Source: Oxytricha trifallax (lineage: Eukaryota; Ciliophora; Spirotrichea; Sporadotrichida; Oxytrichidae). Taken from it: DNA of 64,000 bases. The stretch is from positions 1-64,000 of the forward strand of contig ARYC01025363.1 in assembly GCA_000711775.1 (NCBI GenBank). The letters run 5' to 3'. Below the pieces are notes generated by a model, which had not been told where the DNA came from, did not search any database, and worked only from the letters and a program-made list of their open reading frames with translations. Below, one piece after another: positions 47,863 through 59,757 of the stretch. Numbering within the stretch: position 1 is the stretch's first letter; each line of letters begins with the position of its first letter. The position numbers and the translations under genes were made by a program.

Positions 47863-48944
47863 GAGAAATTCATCAAGAATCAAGAGAGACTTAAGCCTAA
47901 AGAAGAAAACAAGGAAATAGAAAGACTCAAGGTCGATGAATTGGGAGGTATACCCTTGACAGTATGAACCCTTGAAGAAATAATTGATGATGAGTATGCT
48001 ATCGTTACCCCACATGTTGGACTTGAGTACTATGCGCCTATTCTTTTAATCGTTGACAAGGATCAACTTGAGCCTGGATGCTCAGTTCTCTAGAAACACA
48101 GATCTAATGCAATCGTTGGTATCTTGCAAGACGATATTTATCCAATGGTTAGTGACATGAAAGGTCGAAAAAGCACCACTTGAATCATATGCTGATATCG
48201 GTTGTCTCGAAACTTAAATCAGAGAAATTAAAGATGCTGTGGAACATCCACTCACAAACCCAGAGCTCTATGAATATTTAGGAATCAAGCCACCCAAGGG
48301 TGTTATCTTGTATGGTGTGCCAGGAACTAGAAAGACTTTGTTAGCAAAGGCAGTAGCTAATTAAACTTCAGCTACTAAGAGTCTTCAGTTCAGAACTTAT
48401 CAAGAAGTTCTTGGGAGAAGGTCAAAAGCTAGTGAGAGAAATTTTAAGAATAGCTGAGGAGCATACCGCTTCAATTATCCTCATGGATGAAATTGATGCA
48501 ATCGGTACTAAGAGATTCGATATTTCATCAGGTGGTGAGAAAGAAGTTCATAGAACTATGTTCGAGCTGCTCAATTAACTCGATGGTTTCGATTTTCGCT
48601 CAGATGTTAAAGTTATCATGGCAACCAACAAAATTGAAACTCTTCACCCTGCAATTATCAGACCAGGTAGAAATATTTAGTTCCCTCTTCGATATGAAAA
48701 GACCAAGAGAAGTATCTTCAACATTCACACAAGGCAAGATGAGCTTAAATGAGGATGCTAACATTGAAGAATTTGTTATGTCCAAGGATGAGCTTTCTGG
48801 AGCTGATATTAAGGCTATGGCTCTGAGGCTGGTTTGATTGCTTTGAGAGATCGTAGATTAAGAGTTCAGATGAGTGACTTAAGAAAATCCAAGGACAAGG
48901 TACTTTACAGAAAGAAGGGTAACATCTCTGAAGGTCTATATTGA
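47863..48944 (+). pseudogene. RPT2: 26S proteasome regulatory ATPase Rpt2 (subunit 4) pseudogene
   Basis: Similarity runs from EKFIKNQERLKP through [106 protein letters not shown] (Walker B), [33 protein letters not shown] to KVLYRKKGNISEGLY and TGA 48942-48944, the normal C terminus. Q residues are TAA. It is dead: the P-loop G-P-P-G-T-G-K-T is GVPGTRKT, the F-L-R-V after N-Q-T-S-A-T and I-D-R after R-P-G-R are deleted, a conserved Gly before T-L-E-E is TGA, and at least four single-base shifts occur (after VSDMK, after TSATK, before the SLNEDAN block, and at the EAGLIAL block). About 85 N-terminal residues are absent and no introns are seen, so it may be a 5'-truncated retrocopy. Confidence 0.9.
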
Positions 48945-49636
48945 GAAGTTTCACAACTTTTCTTGGAGCGATAATCTCCTAGAAAAAGATTCAGTGGTTT
49001 AAAATAAGTGAAGTTTTATTATTCTGAGGTTGTGAAGTTTTTATTATAAACAAAATTCAAAGTTTACTAAAATCTTTACCTGATAAATTTATTGTCATTA
49101 TTTACAAGCTATAAAATTATCATAGATACTAAAAATTATGATTATTTCAAATGATTTATAAATCTAAACTTGTAATTTAGAATATAATAATAATCCTTAA
49201 AACGCTCTTACTTTTGTATTGGAAGATTATTTACGAAGGTATAAAAAATTCAAGAGTAGATATGTGAAAATTTTTGCCTTTAAATAGTTGAATTTTTTTA
49301 CTATCCAAAAAACAAGTAAGATATCGAATAGAAGTTAAGGCTTGCACTTTCTACTTTAAGAGTAAGAAGAAATGCAAAAGATATTAATAAAGTATCAAAA
49401 ATATAAAAAAGATAATTGCTTAACTATTATACAATTTATGAAAGATCAAACAGAGTTCTTTGTAAATTATATTGACCAAAATAAAAATCCTTAGAAACTT
49501 TCCCTTAAAGCTCAGGACTAAAATGAATGAGAATGGAATTTAGATTAATCAAATTTAATTTAGTAATTTTAAATATTTATCATCCAACTATTAATATTAA
49601 CACATTTATTCAGGCTATATTTTAAAATATAGATAA

Positions 49637-50560
49637 ATGGCTGTAGACACTATAGAACTTTATAAACAAAGTAAAAAATTACATCGACATATTCTCTTAA
49701 GACGACTCTTTAGTGCACTCTTTCAAAGACAATCTTATGAAGCCTATTATTTCAATTATTTTGTAGATGAAATGACAAGAAAATGTAAGCTTAAAATGAA
49801 GTTTAAAGCAAAAATACATTTATATTTAATGCTGAATTATTATTATAATTACAAAAATAAGGGAGTAAGTTATTTTAGAGGTCAATTAACTATTATGTAA
49901 TAAATTAAGTTGAGAAAATGTTTTACTCAGAAATCGATAATGTATAAGATTTGATTAGCAACAAAAGAAGAAGAAAAAGCAACCAAATCACTAGAAAGAT
50001 TTTCAATGTCAAAAATTTATGCTAAACAATGGGCGATTTTATTAAGAACATATTTTGGATAATTTACTTTAGAAATTTCAATTGTGTTAATTAACAATAT
50101 AATATTTATTTAACATATTAAACGAGATTGATAGTTCATGAGAATAAAAGTTCTACATCTTTGAGAGCAAAGCTGTTCTAGAAATAATCAGAGATGCTAA
50201 GAAGTTTAATATTGAGAAAATTAAACACAGCAAAATTAACAGCAATTAAGTTGGATTAGGGGGATTTGGGGTTTCATCTAAAAATCAATAAAAATCAAGT
50301 AAAAAGAGCAATCTTCTCATCAAGAATTTAGATGATCTATGGGACAAAAATTTAGAATTTACGAAATAATAGGTAATATTGTAAATATTACCTATTAATT
50401 ATTGTGTGACATTAGTCATACTAATTGAACATCTGTAGAAGTACAGGTGGAGGAGGCAACAATCATAGTTACAATTACTCACAAGGAGATGGTAGTGGAG
50501 GTACTAACGGGCACTGAGAAAAGACTTCTGAATGTCTTCAGATGTTGTCTCATAAACCAA
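49637..50560 (+). CDS. Unrecognised two-part gene with a 43-nt intron
   Basis: The first frame starts at ATG 49637 (MAVDTIELYKQSKKLHRHIL, LRRLFSALFQRQSYEAYYFN) and continues past TAA codons to KEEEKATKSLERFSMSKIYA and KQWAILLRTYFGQ near 50060. TGA at 49952 would be Trp. A second block, YIFESKAVLEIIRDAKKFNI, SNQVGLGGFGVSSKNQQKSS and LLIKNLDDLWDKNLEF (50155-50372), is followed by a GTAATA...TTAG intron (50373-50415) and a Gly/Asn-rich exon (STGGGGNNHSYNYSQGDGSG) with TGA at 50516 read as Trp (TNGHWEKTSECLQ). It could be one gene or two. The family is unknown. Confidence 0.4.
50373..50415 (+). other. Candidate intron, 43 nt
   Basis: Starts GTAATATTG and ends CATTAG. The 5' half forms a hairpin (GGTAATATTGTAAATATTACC, counted with the preceding G). 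Flanking frames are both protein-like. Confidence 0.45.
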
Positions 50561-51187
50561 TATATTCTCATCCAGAATTAAATTTATATTAAAAATGCTC
50601 ATTTAACATAACAAAATTTAATCAAAATACTACTTCTCACATAAATAAAATCTATCAGGCAGGTTATTATAATTTGACTTAGTTAAATAATTTAATTTTA
50701 AATAAACAAGTATTTAAATAAGGATAGCAATTTATAGTATAAATATCATAATTACTTATTATTAAAATGTTAATTAGCATAGATTTACTAACTGTTTAAT
50801 GCAAATAAAATGTATTGTGGTGATATTGATAATGATGGAATCACAATAAATAAATTCATCATAATAGGCTTCAAATTTATTGCAACATCAACAGTAACTA
50901 TAAATGCATTCTTCTTCGTAATAGCAATTCCCTGTGTCCTAATAGTTATTCACATAATTAATGCCAATTATTTAACAAATTAAATTAAACCGTTTCCTTA
51001 ATTTAATTTATAAGTTTTAGTTATTTCAAAAATTTTGAATAAAATTAAATTTAAAGATTTTAATCAACATTTGCAAATCTTAAACTTCTTACGCCAATCA
51101 ATTTAAAAATCCAAATTAATTATAAATAATAAACAATGCTTATGATATTTATGATTACTACTAATTTCCCAACAACCAATATATAAC

Positions 51188-54180
51188 ATGAACCAATTGC
51201 CACCAAAGCAACTGCAATCCCTAAATTCTCAGCCTAGCATGCTGCCACCTCCATCTAGCAATAATAAACTGCAGCAGTAATAGTAACAGTAGCAATAATT
51301 TATGAAAAACAATAATAATGACACTTAATAGTTGTAGACACAGGATGTCGTCACTTCAGGATAATTAAATAATAATCAGAGGGGTTCCCACTCACCAATA
51401 TAGCTAAAAAATAACATAATTTGCTAGTAAATTTTTTAAATGATAGTGCTTTAAGTAATGCAAGGTATAGGCAAAGACAAAAAGAAAGCCACCTCTCAAC
51501 TCTCCATTTCTTTCAAAGCATGATGGGTCTCATTCAAAATTAACTTTATATTCATAAGCTTAAGTTTAGTAAACTCAGCTAAAAGCCCTTGAAAATTTCA
51601 ACATTCAAAATAATTTGCATATTTTTAAAAATATAGCATCCTAAAATTATTAGTATTTATATCATATATATTTGCTGTCTAAGAACGATAACTCCAATAA
51701 ATCTCTTGCAAATTAGTACAATTTAAAAAATCAACACTAAATTTCTTAAGGAAGCATCCCACTACTTAAACAGCAGGAGTGAATGACTCTCAAAATTAAA
51801 ATTAAAATTCTTCTTAATAATAGCAGTAGTAATCTTAAGAAGAGGAGTTCAGATAGACTTGGGGCGAAATGAAGCCAAGAATTTCTAAATAGCTCACTAC
51901 ACCATTTAACGCTATTAACAATAAAAAATCTAAAGCTAAGGGGTAAGTTTATATTTTAATTATTCATCACTAAAATTTAGAATTCGATTGTAATCTAATT
52001 TGATGTGTTTATTTATGAATTTCCTATAGAAAGAAGGCATTTATGCAGTTTAAAAATGAGATTGAAGCTTAGCAAGAAGAGACTTTATCAAAGACAAATT
52101 AGGCTGTGCTTTAAACGCTGAAGAATTGAAATAAATGTCAAATCTCATAGAGCCTATTAGCATGGAACCAGATAGAAAAGACAAAATGGATAGAGCACTG
52201 ACTTAAATAGAGCAATAACAATATGAAGAATGGCTTAAAACACAAAAAAGGTAGGGGGGCTTGCAAATTTAGATCCCATTTAATAAATAAATGGATTGAT
52301 CATGTTCTTGCAAGTAACTTCTGACAAATAACTTCTTAAGTAATTGTCGGCTTTTTTCTACTTTTTGATAACAACTCAGTGTAGTCTCTATAAAATCAGG
52401 AAAATATCAAACCAAATTAAAAGATCACACTTGCAGTGTTCATGTCCACTTCTGGGACTGTAAAGAAAATGCTGCACGCTCCATCACTTCTAATATTTTG
52501 CATTAAAGAAGTTCCAATCTAAATGCTAAATAAATATGATAATATAGTTAATAAATTTTTTAAAATAATATTATTTAGACCATTATTAAATTAGAAATAT
52601 AATCATACAATTTAAAATTTTACCTAATACATTTAGAAATTGATTTTTATTTGCTTTCTTAATCTCTTTTTTTATTTTATGGCTTAAAATACACAATTTA
52701 TTATTCATTTCAGGGATTTTAAATATCAAGTAAAGGCATGAGAAAAATGATAAATGAATGGATAACAAAATGGGAACATCACTGTACAACCGATTAATAC
52801 ATTAAAATACATTCTATCTATTGGAAAAGTCCTGAGTGCTGCGACTCAGTCGTTACAGATTATTCCGGAAACGGAAGTTTACAAATTTAATCCAGAGTTG
52901 TTGGAGCACTTCTAGAAAGCTTTCTCAAGCATCTAGCTAAATAGATTTTGAGGTCACTGGATTACCTACATGGCCAAGGCATGGCTCATAATAATATTTG
53001 CAGTAGCTAAATACTTATTGATCGAAAAGGCGAGGTCAAAATTGGGCCGGACTTCGCTCATCTCCATAAAATAAAACAAGAAAATTATAGTACACTAAAC
53101 TAAAATTCTCATAACTCACTTGTTCAAATTTAAATTACACTTTTTATTTAATTTACATTCATTCGTTCTAGATTATGTGAGGTCTTGAAAACTAAAGAAG
53201 CAAGGACTCTATGCTAAAGAAGAAATTTCAAGCTTTAGGAAATTTGGGCTAACCAAGTATAAATCACAATAAGGATGGTACTTAACTAAATGAACTTTAG
53301 AAGCTAGGTCTCTTTGATTTAGGAATATTACTAATTATTGCTGAAACACGAGGGCTTGAAGTTATTTCTGATGAATAAATTCAAGCAATTTAAAACATTA
53401 TGCACTCATGTTGCAGTTTAAGGCCAGAGTAACTTTAATAAAAATAGTCAATCTATGATTCTTATCAAGAAAATATTGAATCGGTTTTCCACAAAAGCAC
53501 AAGATTTTATTTGCAAAAGTATGTAGCAACGATTTTCAGTGAATGAAATTAAAAAAGAAGGAAGTTCTTCTAAAGTAATGAGCACTTCAGACATGCTCAC
53601 CCATCTATGGATCCTGACGAAAAGCGATGGTAATTCTAGTTCTATTGGCAATAAAAAGAAAGCAAACCAGATTAGTTAAATGAACATAGATTCTCAGTAT
53701 AAGAGTGGCTCAATTGACATGATTTGTACTTAAAGAATGAGATTGACTTTAAAGGAACTTCTAAACGTGACTAGTGATTGGAAATTTGTAAATAAAAAGA
53801 ATCCAAGCAACAGCACATAAAACTCATCTGCTGCTGCTGCAATTCCAATGGACTTGTAGTATCAGCAAATTGAGCGTATAGATAAAGCAATTGCCTTGAC
53901 ACTGCCTTAAGGTGAGTTATTATATTAAGTTTAATATACCTATTTATTAAGAAATGGGAATCATTCGATTGGAGGTAATTTAACATTAAGCATAGATCAA
54001 AACTCAATTAATAATAGTGTTAGGTACGAAGATTATTGTATTTTAGAAATGCCTTTCTATTTGAGTTTCGATCCAAGAGCTCTGATAACCAAAATATAAA
54101 CAGTTTTTAGTGAAACTAACGAAATTAATAATACTGCACAAATTGAAAAAATCAATAATCTTTAGTTTCACTTATGAATA
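51188..54180 (+). CDS. Glutamine-rich STE/MAPKK-like protein kinase, probably catalytically dead
   Basis: The start MNQLPPKQLQSLNSQPSMLP (ATG 51188) leads into poly-Q made of TAA, TAG and CAG. Further low-complexity exons follow: KRKPPLNSPFLSKHDGSHSK, then NDSQNQNQNSSQQQ and EEEFRQTWGEMKPRISKQLT. Next come an 87-nt intron (51943-52029) and KDKLGCALNAEELKQMSNLI. The kinase domain shows SGTVKKMLHAPS plus FCIKEVPI (Gly loop and the VAIK-type Lys, about 52460-52520), FLKHLAKQILRSLDYLHGQG then MAHNNICSSQILI (52920-53010, where HRD is HNN), KIGPDFAHLH (DFG is DFA), and LGLFDLGILLIIAETRGLEV with ISDEQIQAIQ (helix F region, 53300-53390). The C-terminal tail has an intron at 53912-53951. Several frame changes, some explained by introns, remain. 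The missing catalytic Asp suggests a pseudokinase or a decayed copy. Confidence 0.65.
51943..52029 (+). other. Intron, 87 nt
   Basis: GTAAGT...CCTATAG between AINNKKSKAKG and KKAFMQFKNEIEAQ; frame and composition change sharply at both ends. Confidence 0.6.
53912..53951 (+). other. Candidate intron, 40 nt
   Basis: GTGAGT...TTAAG between RIDKAIALTLPQ and the exon reading GNHSIGGNLTLSIDQNSINN. The codon phase is off by one, which could be an indel nearby. Confidence 0.45.
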
Positions 54181-54379
54181 TATCAAAATTAGAAAATAGA
54201 AGCAATAAATCATAATACTCATCTTATACAATTATACAGAGTTACTAAGAATAAATGTTCATTTTTCACTATATAATATGCCCATTTAAATTATAAGCGA
54301 AACTTTATCTAATAATTAACTATTGTATTTTTAATTCTCATCAATTACAGGCCTCTATTCATTATAAAATTTATAATAT

Positions 54380-55692
54380 CATTAAGAGATAAAAAGCAAT
54401 TTTCATCATTGAGTTCATCTAGCTCCCAGGATAAAAACTGACCTACAGATTTAAGATCTTACCAGTTTCCCCAACGCAATTGACTTTGATGAAGATGAAA
54501 AAAATAATAGTGATTCTAGTAGCTCTGTAAGAAGGGGATTTTACTAAGGCAGAGAATCTTCTTCTGATGAGTCTGGATTAAAAAATATGGAATTGATGAT
54601 GAGGAGGACATATTTAGATGCCAGAGATGAATTAGTCGTTCAGAATAAGCAACTGGTTAAATACAGTTAAATCTTCATTTAAGATGTGTCTGAAGAAAGA
54701 CTATCACTTCAACATTTGAGACCTCCAAATTAGAAAATAAGCTCTGGTAAGTCTTTAAGGAGTTAGTTGGAAAAGATTTAACTAGGATTTCTATGCCTGT
54801 TTATTTCAATGAACCACTATTTTTAAAATAAAAACTATCTGAAACTGTGGAATATAACGATTTACTTGAGGGAACTGCAAAAGAGCCAAATAGTTTGATA
54901 AGATTAGCTTTGATTTATGCTTACACAGAAACTCGTTATACAAATGTAAATGGAAGAATGATTAAGCCTTTTGACTCTTTACTTGGAGAGACTTATGAAC
55001 TTGTGACTAGTAAATACAGATTTTTTTCTGAATAAGTTAGCCATCATCCCCCCATCACTGATAATAATTGTGAAAACAATTTTTAATGAACTAATGCCCA
55101 AACATTGAATACAATGAGATTTATCGGTAAATATGTTCTTTTCGATCCTAAAGACAGAGTTTACATTAATCTAAAGTTGATAGATGGAACAACAGAATTC
55201 TACTAAAACACTCTTCCAATGACATCAGTTCACAACTTAATCTTTTAGGAAACTTTACATGATGTTCATGAAAAACTTCTGTTATTAACCACACAGCCCA
55301 GGAAAGTTCTGAAGTAGAGTGGAAGGAGAGTGGCTGGTCAGGAAAGAATGCAAATATAATTAATGCTATCGTTAAGACTATATCTGGCAAAGCTCTCTTT
55401 AAAGTACATAGCAGATTTGCAGATTCCTTGAATTTAGTGAATCTAGATACGAATGAGGAATCAGAGATATGAAGAGCAAGCCCTACACCAGAGTAAGCAA
55501 ATCATATGTACTAGTTTCCATAGTTTGCTTTACAACTAAACTATCTCCCTGACTCTTTGATCGATAAACTTCCTCATTCAGATTCTAGATTCAGACCGGA
55601 CAAAAGAGCTCTGGAGAATGGTCATAGTGTAAATGCAATAAAAGAAAAGCACAGACTTGAGGAAGCTCAAAGATAGAGGAAAAAAGGATAAT
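54380..55692 (+). CDS. Oxysterol-binding protein-related (ORP) lipid-transfer protein
   Basis: The N-terminal part is an acidic, serine-rich linker (NAIDFDEDEKNNSDSSSSVR, RESSSDESGL). The ORP domain follows: ENKLWQVFKELVGKDLTRIS, MPVYFNEPLFLKQKLSETVE, YNDLLEGTAKEP, GRMIKPFDSLLGETYEL, the family signature EQVSHHPP (55030-55053), RFIGKYVLFDPKDRVYINLK, then KTSVINHTAQES, EVEWKESGWSGKNANIINAI, and the C-terminal YQFPQFALQLNYLPDSLIDK with DSRFRPDKRALENGHSVNAI. ORPs move sterols or phosphoinositides between membranes at contact sites. TGA at 55087 and 55470 stands at two conserved Trp positions (before T-N-A and before R-A-S-P). Single-base frame shifts occur near 54475 (C run), 54715 and 55275 (A run), so this copy is decayed or carries assembly indels. 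A PH domain was not found upstream. Confidence 0.9.
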
Positions 55693-56179
55693 GATTTAAT
55701 TTTTAAGAAGCATTCACTTGTTTACTTTGAAGAGAAACTAGTTGAAGCTACTAATGATAGAGTGTTTAAGTTCATAACTAACTCTATTTTACCAGTGTCA
55801 TTAATGCGTACTAAAACGAAATAAATAAATTTGGATCAATTACTTATTTTAATCAGAATAATTATATGGCTTACAGAATTCAATTAGCGAGTAGTGGAGT
55901 AGTGGTAAACTTACTGAAATTAAATTCAATATATATATATTAAATATTTTGGTTATTTGGAATTAAAATCAATTTAAAGTAATTTTAAGTAGAGGGTTTT
56001 GGGGTTTACTATATGTTATGAAGAATCTTTTTCAAGCTACTCCAAAGTGATAGAGAACATAAATTAAGTAGATGATATAATTATCACAAGATACATTATC
56101 ACAATATAATTTATTATAAATTAAATATAAATTTTAATAATTATATTTATAAGATTATAACAGCACTCTCTTTTAATAC

Positions 56180-56920
56180 AATAGACCACAGCAAACAACT
56201 TGAGGAATTGGCATAAAATCCAAAGGAAAAGCAGAAGAGGGAGATGTTTAAGAATAGCAAGAAATCTAAGAAATCAACTACTGTAGCTAAAAAAGAGACC
56301 ACTAAAACAAAAATGACATAAATTGTATATAATTATAGATTTATTACTGCGAAAATGAGCAATTTTCCATGAATTTAAAGCAATAGTTAAAAGAGCAGCT
56401 AGAAAAAATGCAATAGTGATAAAAGGATGTGAATATGAGTAATAGAAAGATTGTAATTTTAAGCCAAGTATCATATATAGAGATTCAGCGACATAAAAGA
56501 TTAAGTTGTAGTAGTGAGAGGTTTAGGATGGCATTTTAGAACTAAAGGAAGTTCAAAAGTAAAAGGATAAAAAAATTAAGAGAAGCTGATTTTTTGTTTA
56601 ATCCACAAGTTCGTCATTAATTCTGAAGAAGTGAACTTAAACAACCCAATTAGACCATAGTCTGCTCCTGTAAACGCTACTAGATTGATATAAATTTAAA
56701 ACGGAGCATACACAGTTCTAATACCCTTCGAAAATCTTTACCAAAAAAGAACTTAAGAGTCCACTACTAATAGAATTGAGTGAAAGAGAGAATTTATTGC
56801 TTTTCGAAGCCAAATACAAATGATGGCAGGAATGGAAAAATTATTAAAGAGAAATTCGAGGAAGAAGAGGAGAAAGAAAATATTGTAGAATATACTTAGG
56901 ATTTAATAAACTAAATGTAA
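56180..56920 (+). CDS. Lysine-rich protein with a C-x-F-K-P motif, possibly cytoskeletal
   Basis: The frame HSKQLEELAQNPKEKQKREM, FKNSKKSKKSTTVAKKETTK leads, after a possible frame change, to CEYEQQKDCNFKPSIIYRDS. The D-C-N-F-K-P-S-I segment resembles the E-C-T-F-K-P-x-I repeats of many ciliate axonemal or cytoskeletal proteins. Only one repeat is clear. A further basic part runs to ENIVEYTQDLINQ. The family is not firmly identified. Confidence 0.35.
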
Positions 56921-57479
56921 AATCACTTTAGTTGTAACTTTTTATTTTTAATTTACAATTTCTTGGATTAATTAATTAAAAATTCTAATTAATCAGTTAA
57001 AGTAATCTTCTCCCCTTAAAATGTTTAAAGAATCTTTGAATAAATCTTTGTTCAGCCCTTTGCGTTAAATATTGAAACTTATTCAAAATAAATCATTAAG
57101 ATTTGCTTCAAAATATAATCACTCTTTAAGAAAGAAAATTAAGAAATTTTGTACATTTGAAAAAATCAAATAATTAAGACGATAGTCTTATATTAATCCA
57201 TTTGTATATAAATTAATTTGATTTTATCATTAAACTAATTAATAGTTATTTTTAATTTTTCTACGGAAACTTTGACTATATACCAAAAATTTTTAATTTC
57301 AGCTTTTTAGCATAAAACGGCTTGACTTCTTTACACTATTAATTACTCAATAATAATTTGGTAGCGTTGAACTACTTTTACTTGCTCCAAATCAAGAAAA
57401 CATAGATATTTTTTCTAGAGACAACAAAACGAAATATCCCCGGTAACTATGTCATATTAATTCTACCATCTACACAATG

Positions 57480-59275
57480 GTTAAAAAGAGAAAGCAGCAA
57501 AAAACTTAACATAAAAGTAAAAAAATTGAGAATTTGAGGAAAATTGTTGAAAAACAGATAGATGTTCTCAAGATTTTGAATCAAAAGAAATTGAATAATA
57601 ACCTCTGTAGGTTTACATGGAGAAGAAAAGATTTCGGCAAAAATTCCCTATGTTTGCTCAAATGTTTTTTTTACAGAAGCTAGTCATTCTTCTTCTTTAT
57701 ATTGAATTTCATTTTGGTTCTTACGATCCTTGTATTAGCGATTGTATCAATTATACTCTAGCCATTTATTCAGCTATTCTTCGTTTAAACTTTCATCTTG
57801 GTCTTGAGAGAAGATGAAAATCTTTTTCAAGTTGTGAGAAAAAGCCTTAATGGGCATGAAACTAGAAATACCATAACAGCTATGATGTTTATAGCTACAT
57901 TGATTTAAAATGTTATTTAAGAGTGTTTTTGAAATGATTACCTAACCATTCTCAATCTTCTCATGATCAGCTATCGAGCTCATTAGTCACATGATAAAAT
58001 CACAAAAAGAAAGCAAATTTGGTTCAGACCACTATGCAACTTCTACTGCCAGTAAAGCTAACTACATCGATGGGGGTCCTTTTATTAAATTCTTTGTATA
58101 ATTAAAATAAAAAAATAAAAAGACGGAACAGTTGAGAACTATTCTTTCTCTACTACTTTCCCAGGTAGTCTTAAACTGGAATCACTTACAGTAAGTAATT
58201 AAATATAAATAATGATGCAGTTGAGTCACTAAATAGTGATGCAGGTAGGGGTGATAGTGATGGCTCTATATATTCTATTTAATATATTTTTTTTATCCAT
58301 TAACATTACTGTTGGTATATAATAAAAAAAATTGAATAAGAATAACATCACAGTTTAAATTAAGATACATGCTCTAGAAAATTTTAGAAAATCCTTCGCT
58401 CTTGGTACTATAACTCAAGTCAAATTAAGGAAACAAACAATAATATGAATAAAACGAACTCTGCTTAACTGCATTTAGAGGAACTTTCAGATCCATAATT
58501 ACAGAAATTTCAAGATTCTTGTTTATATCCTTTAAACAAACAGACCTCTTCTTTTCAATTATGAATTTAAACGGACACTCATCAGTATTTTTTTCGATGT
58601 TTAATTAAGACAAAGAAAAGAAAAAGAGCTATAAAAGATAGTTCTAGATCATAATTTTACCAATTGTCTACCGAGGTATTAATTCTCTTTAAAGCTTACC
58701 CCAGGCATTGCACACTACAGAGAAGAGTATATCTCTAATGGTGTAAGATCTTTCTTAAGAGAAGATACCACAATTCTCTTGTAAAAAAAAAAAGAGTCTA
58801 CTCTATTCAATCAACTATTTCCTATTTACTTTTCAAGTTTTGGTCATTATTGATGGTACAGTTGCTCTGACGCTCTCCATCTTCTTGCTGCTTATCTCGA
58901 CAATATCAATCATCATAGAGAGTTAAAGGGAGTTTAGAGTATTTATATCTATAGGTTTAACTAAAGAGCAGACTAAGAGTGTGTTCATATGTGAAGCTTT
59001 CTCTGAAATCTTCGACACTTTAACTTTTGGTATAATCGTTAGTCTAACAGTAATTTCTACTCTAACTGCTCGAATAAATCTATTTATCAAACTGCTATTC
59101 GAGCAATTTGTAACTTTTAAATCAATTATTAATCTAAATATAATTTATATTTATAATTCCCAATTATTCTTTTTGTGGATATGATCGTAAAGTTGCTTAT
59201 TACAATCGATTTCATTTTATTTATTCCAGTTAGAGATATAAATAATTTAAAGAATAGCATTTGTACACATGAGAA
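57480..59275 (+). CDS. FtsX-like permease family membrane protein
   Basis: MVKKRKQQKTQHKSKKIENL may be the start. A first membrane block, FFFILNFILVLTILVLAIVS, IILQPFIQLFFVQTFILVLR, EDENLFQVVRKSLNGHETRN and TITAMMFIATLIQN (about 57690-57920), matches the middle of large eukaryotic FtsX-like permeases, with R-E-D...R-N-T-x-T-A-x-M-F. The C-terminal permease domain (58838-59275) reads VLVIIDGTVALTLSIFLLLI, STISIIIESQREFRVFISIG, LTKEQTKSVFICEAFSEIFD, and after further membrane segments FIPVRDINNLK, the family's closing motif. Sequence between has SDHYATSTASKANYIDGGPF and LKLTPGIAHYREEYISNGVR. Several frame changes indicate introns or decay. These proteins are the membrane part of ABC-type lipid or lipoprotein exporters in bacteria; the ciliate role is not known. 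Confidence 0.75.
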
Positions 59276-59279
59276 GCTG

Positions 59280-59755
59280 CTGAACTAATTTAAAAGACAA
59301 TATGTCAAATCCAATTTATAATTACAATAGTTTATTAAAATGACTAAAAATGTCATAGTGATTCCACATTTTAATATATATTATTGTCTTTTTAATAATT
59401 TCTCATTTAAATTTCTATTTCATTTAGAGAAAGAAATATTTTTATCTTTTAGGTAAAAGTCAAAATAAATAATAGTAAACATTTTCTAAATATTTTTTAA
59501 TAAATGCTCATACAACAAAAACACTACAAACTTCAGTTTTATTCATAAAAAAATCTCCTTCATTTTATTCAAACTCTCTATTGGCTTCTCAATTAAAAAA
59601 AATATAAAATTAAATTTAAATATAAATATTGAGTGATTAAATATTTTGTGAAGTTCAATTTATGATTAATATGAAACCATGATTTTAATCCTCTACGCAA
59701 ACATAATTTTTTAACTCCCCAATTAATTCTAAAAAATTTTGTATTTCAGAATTTA
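59280..59755. other. AT-rich gap between convergent genes
   Basis: It separates the plus-strand permease from the minus-strand gene that ends near 59760. Nothing else is seen. Confidence 0.5.
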
Positions 59756-59757
59756 TA

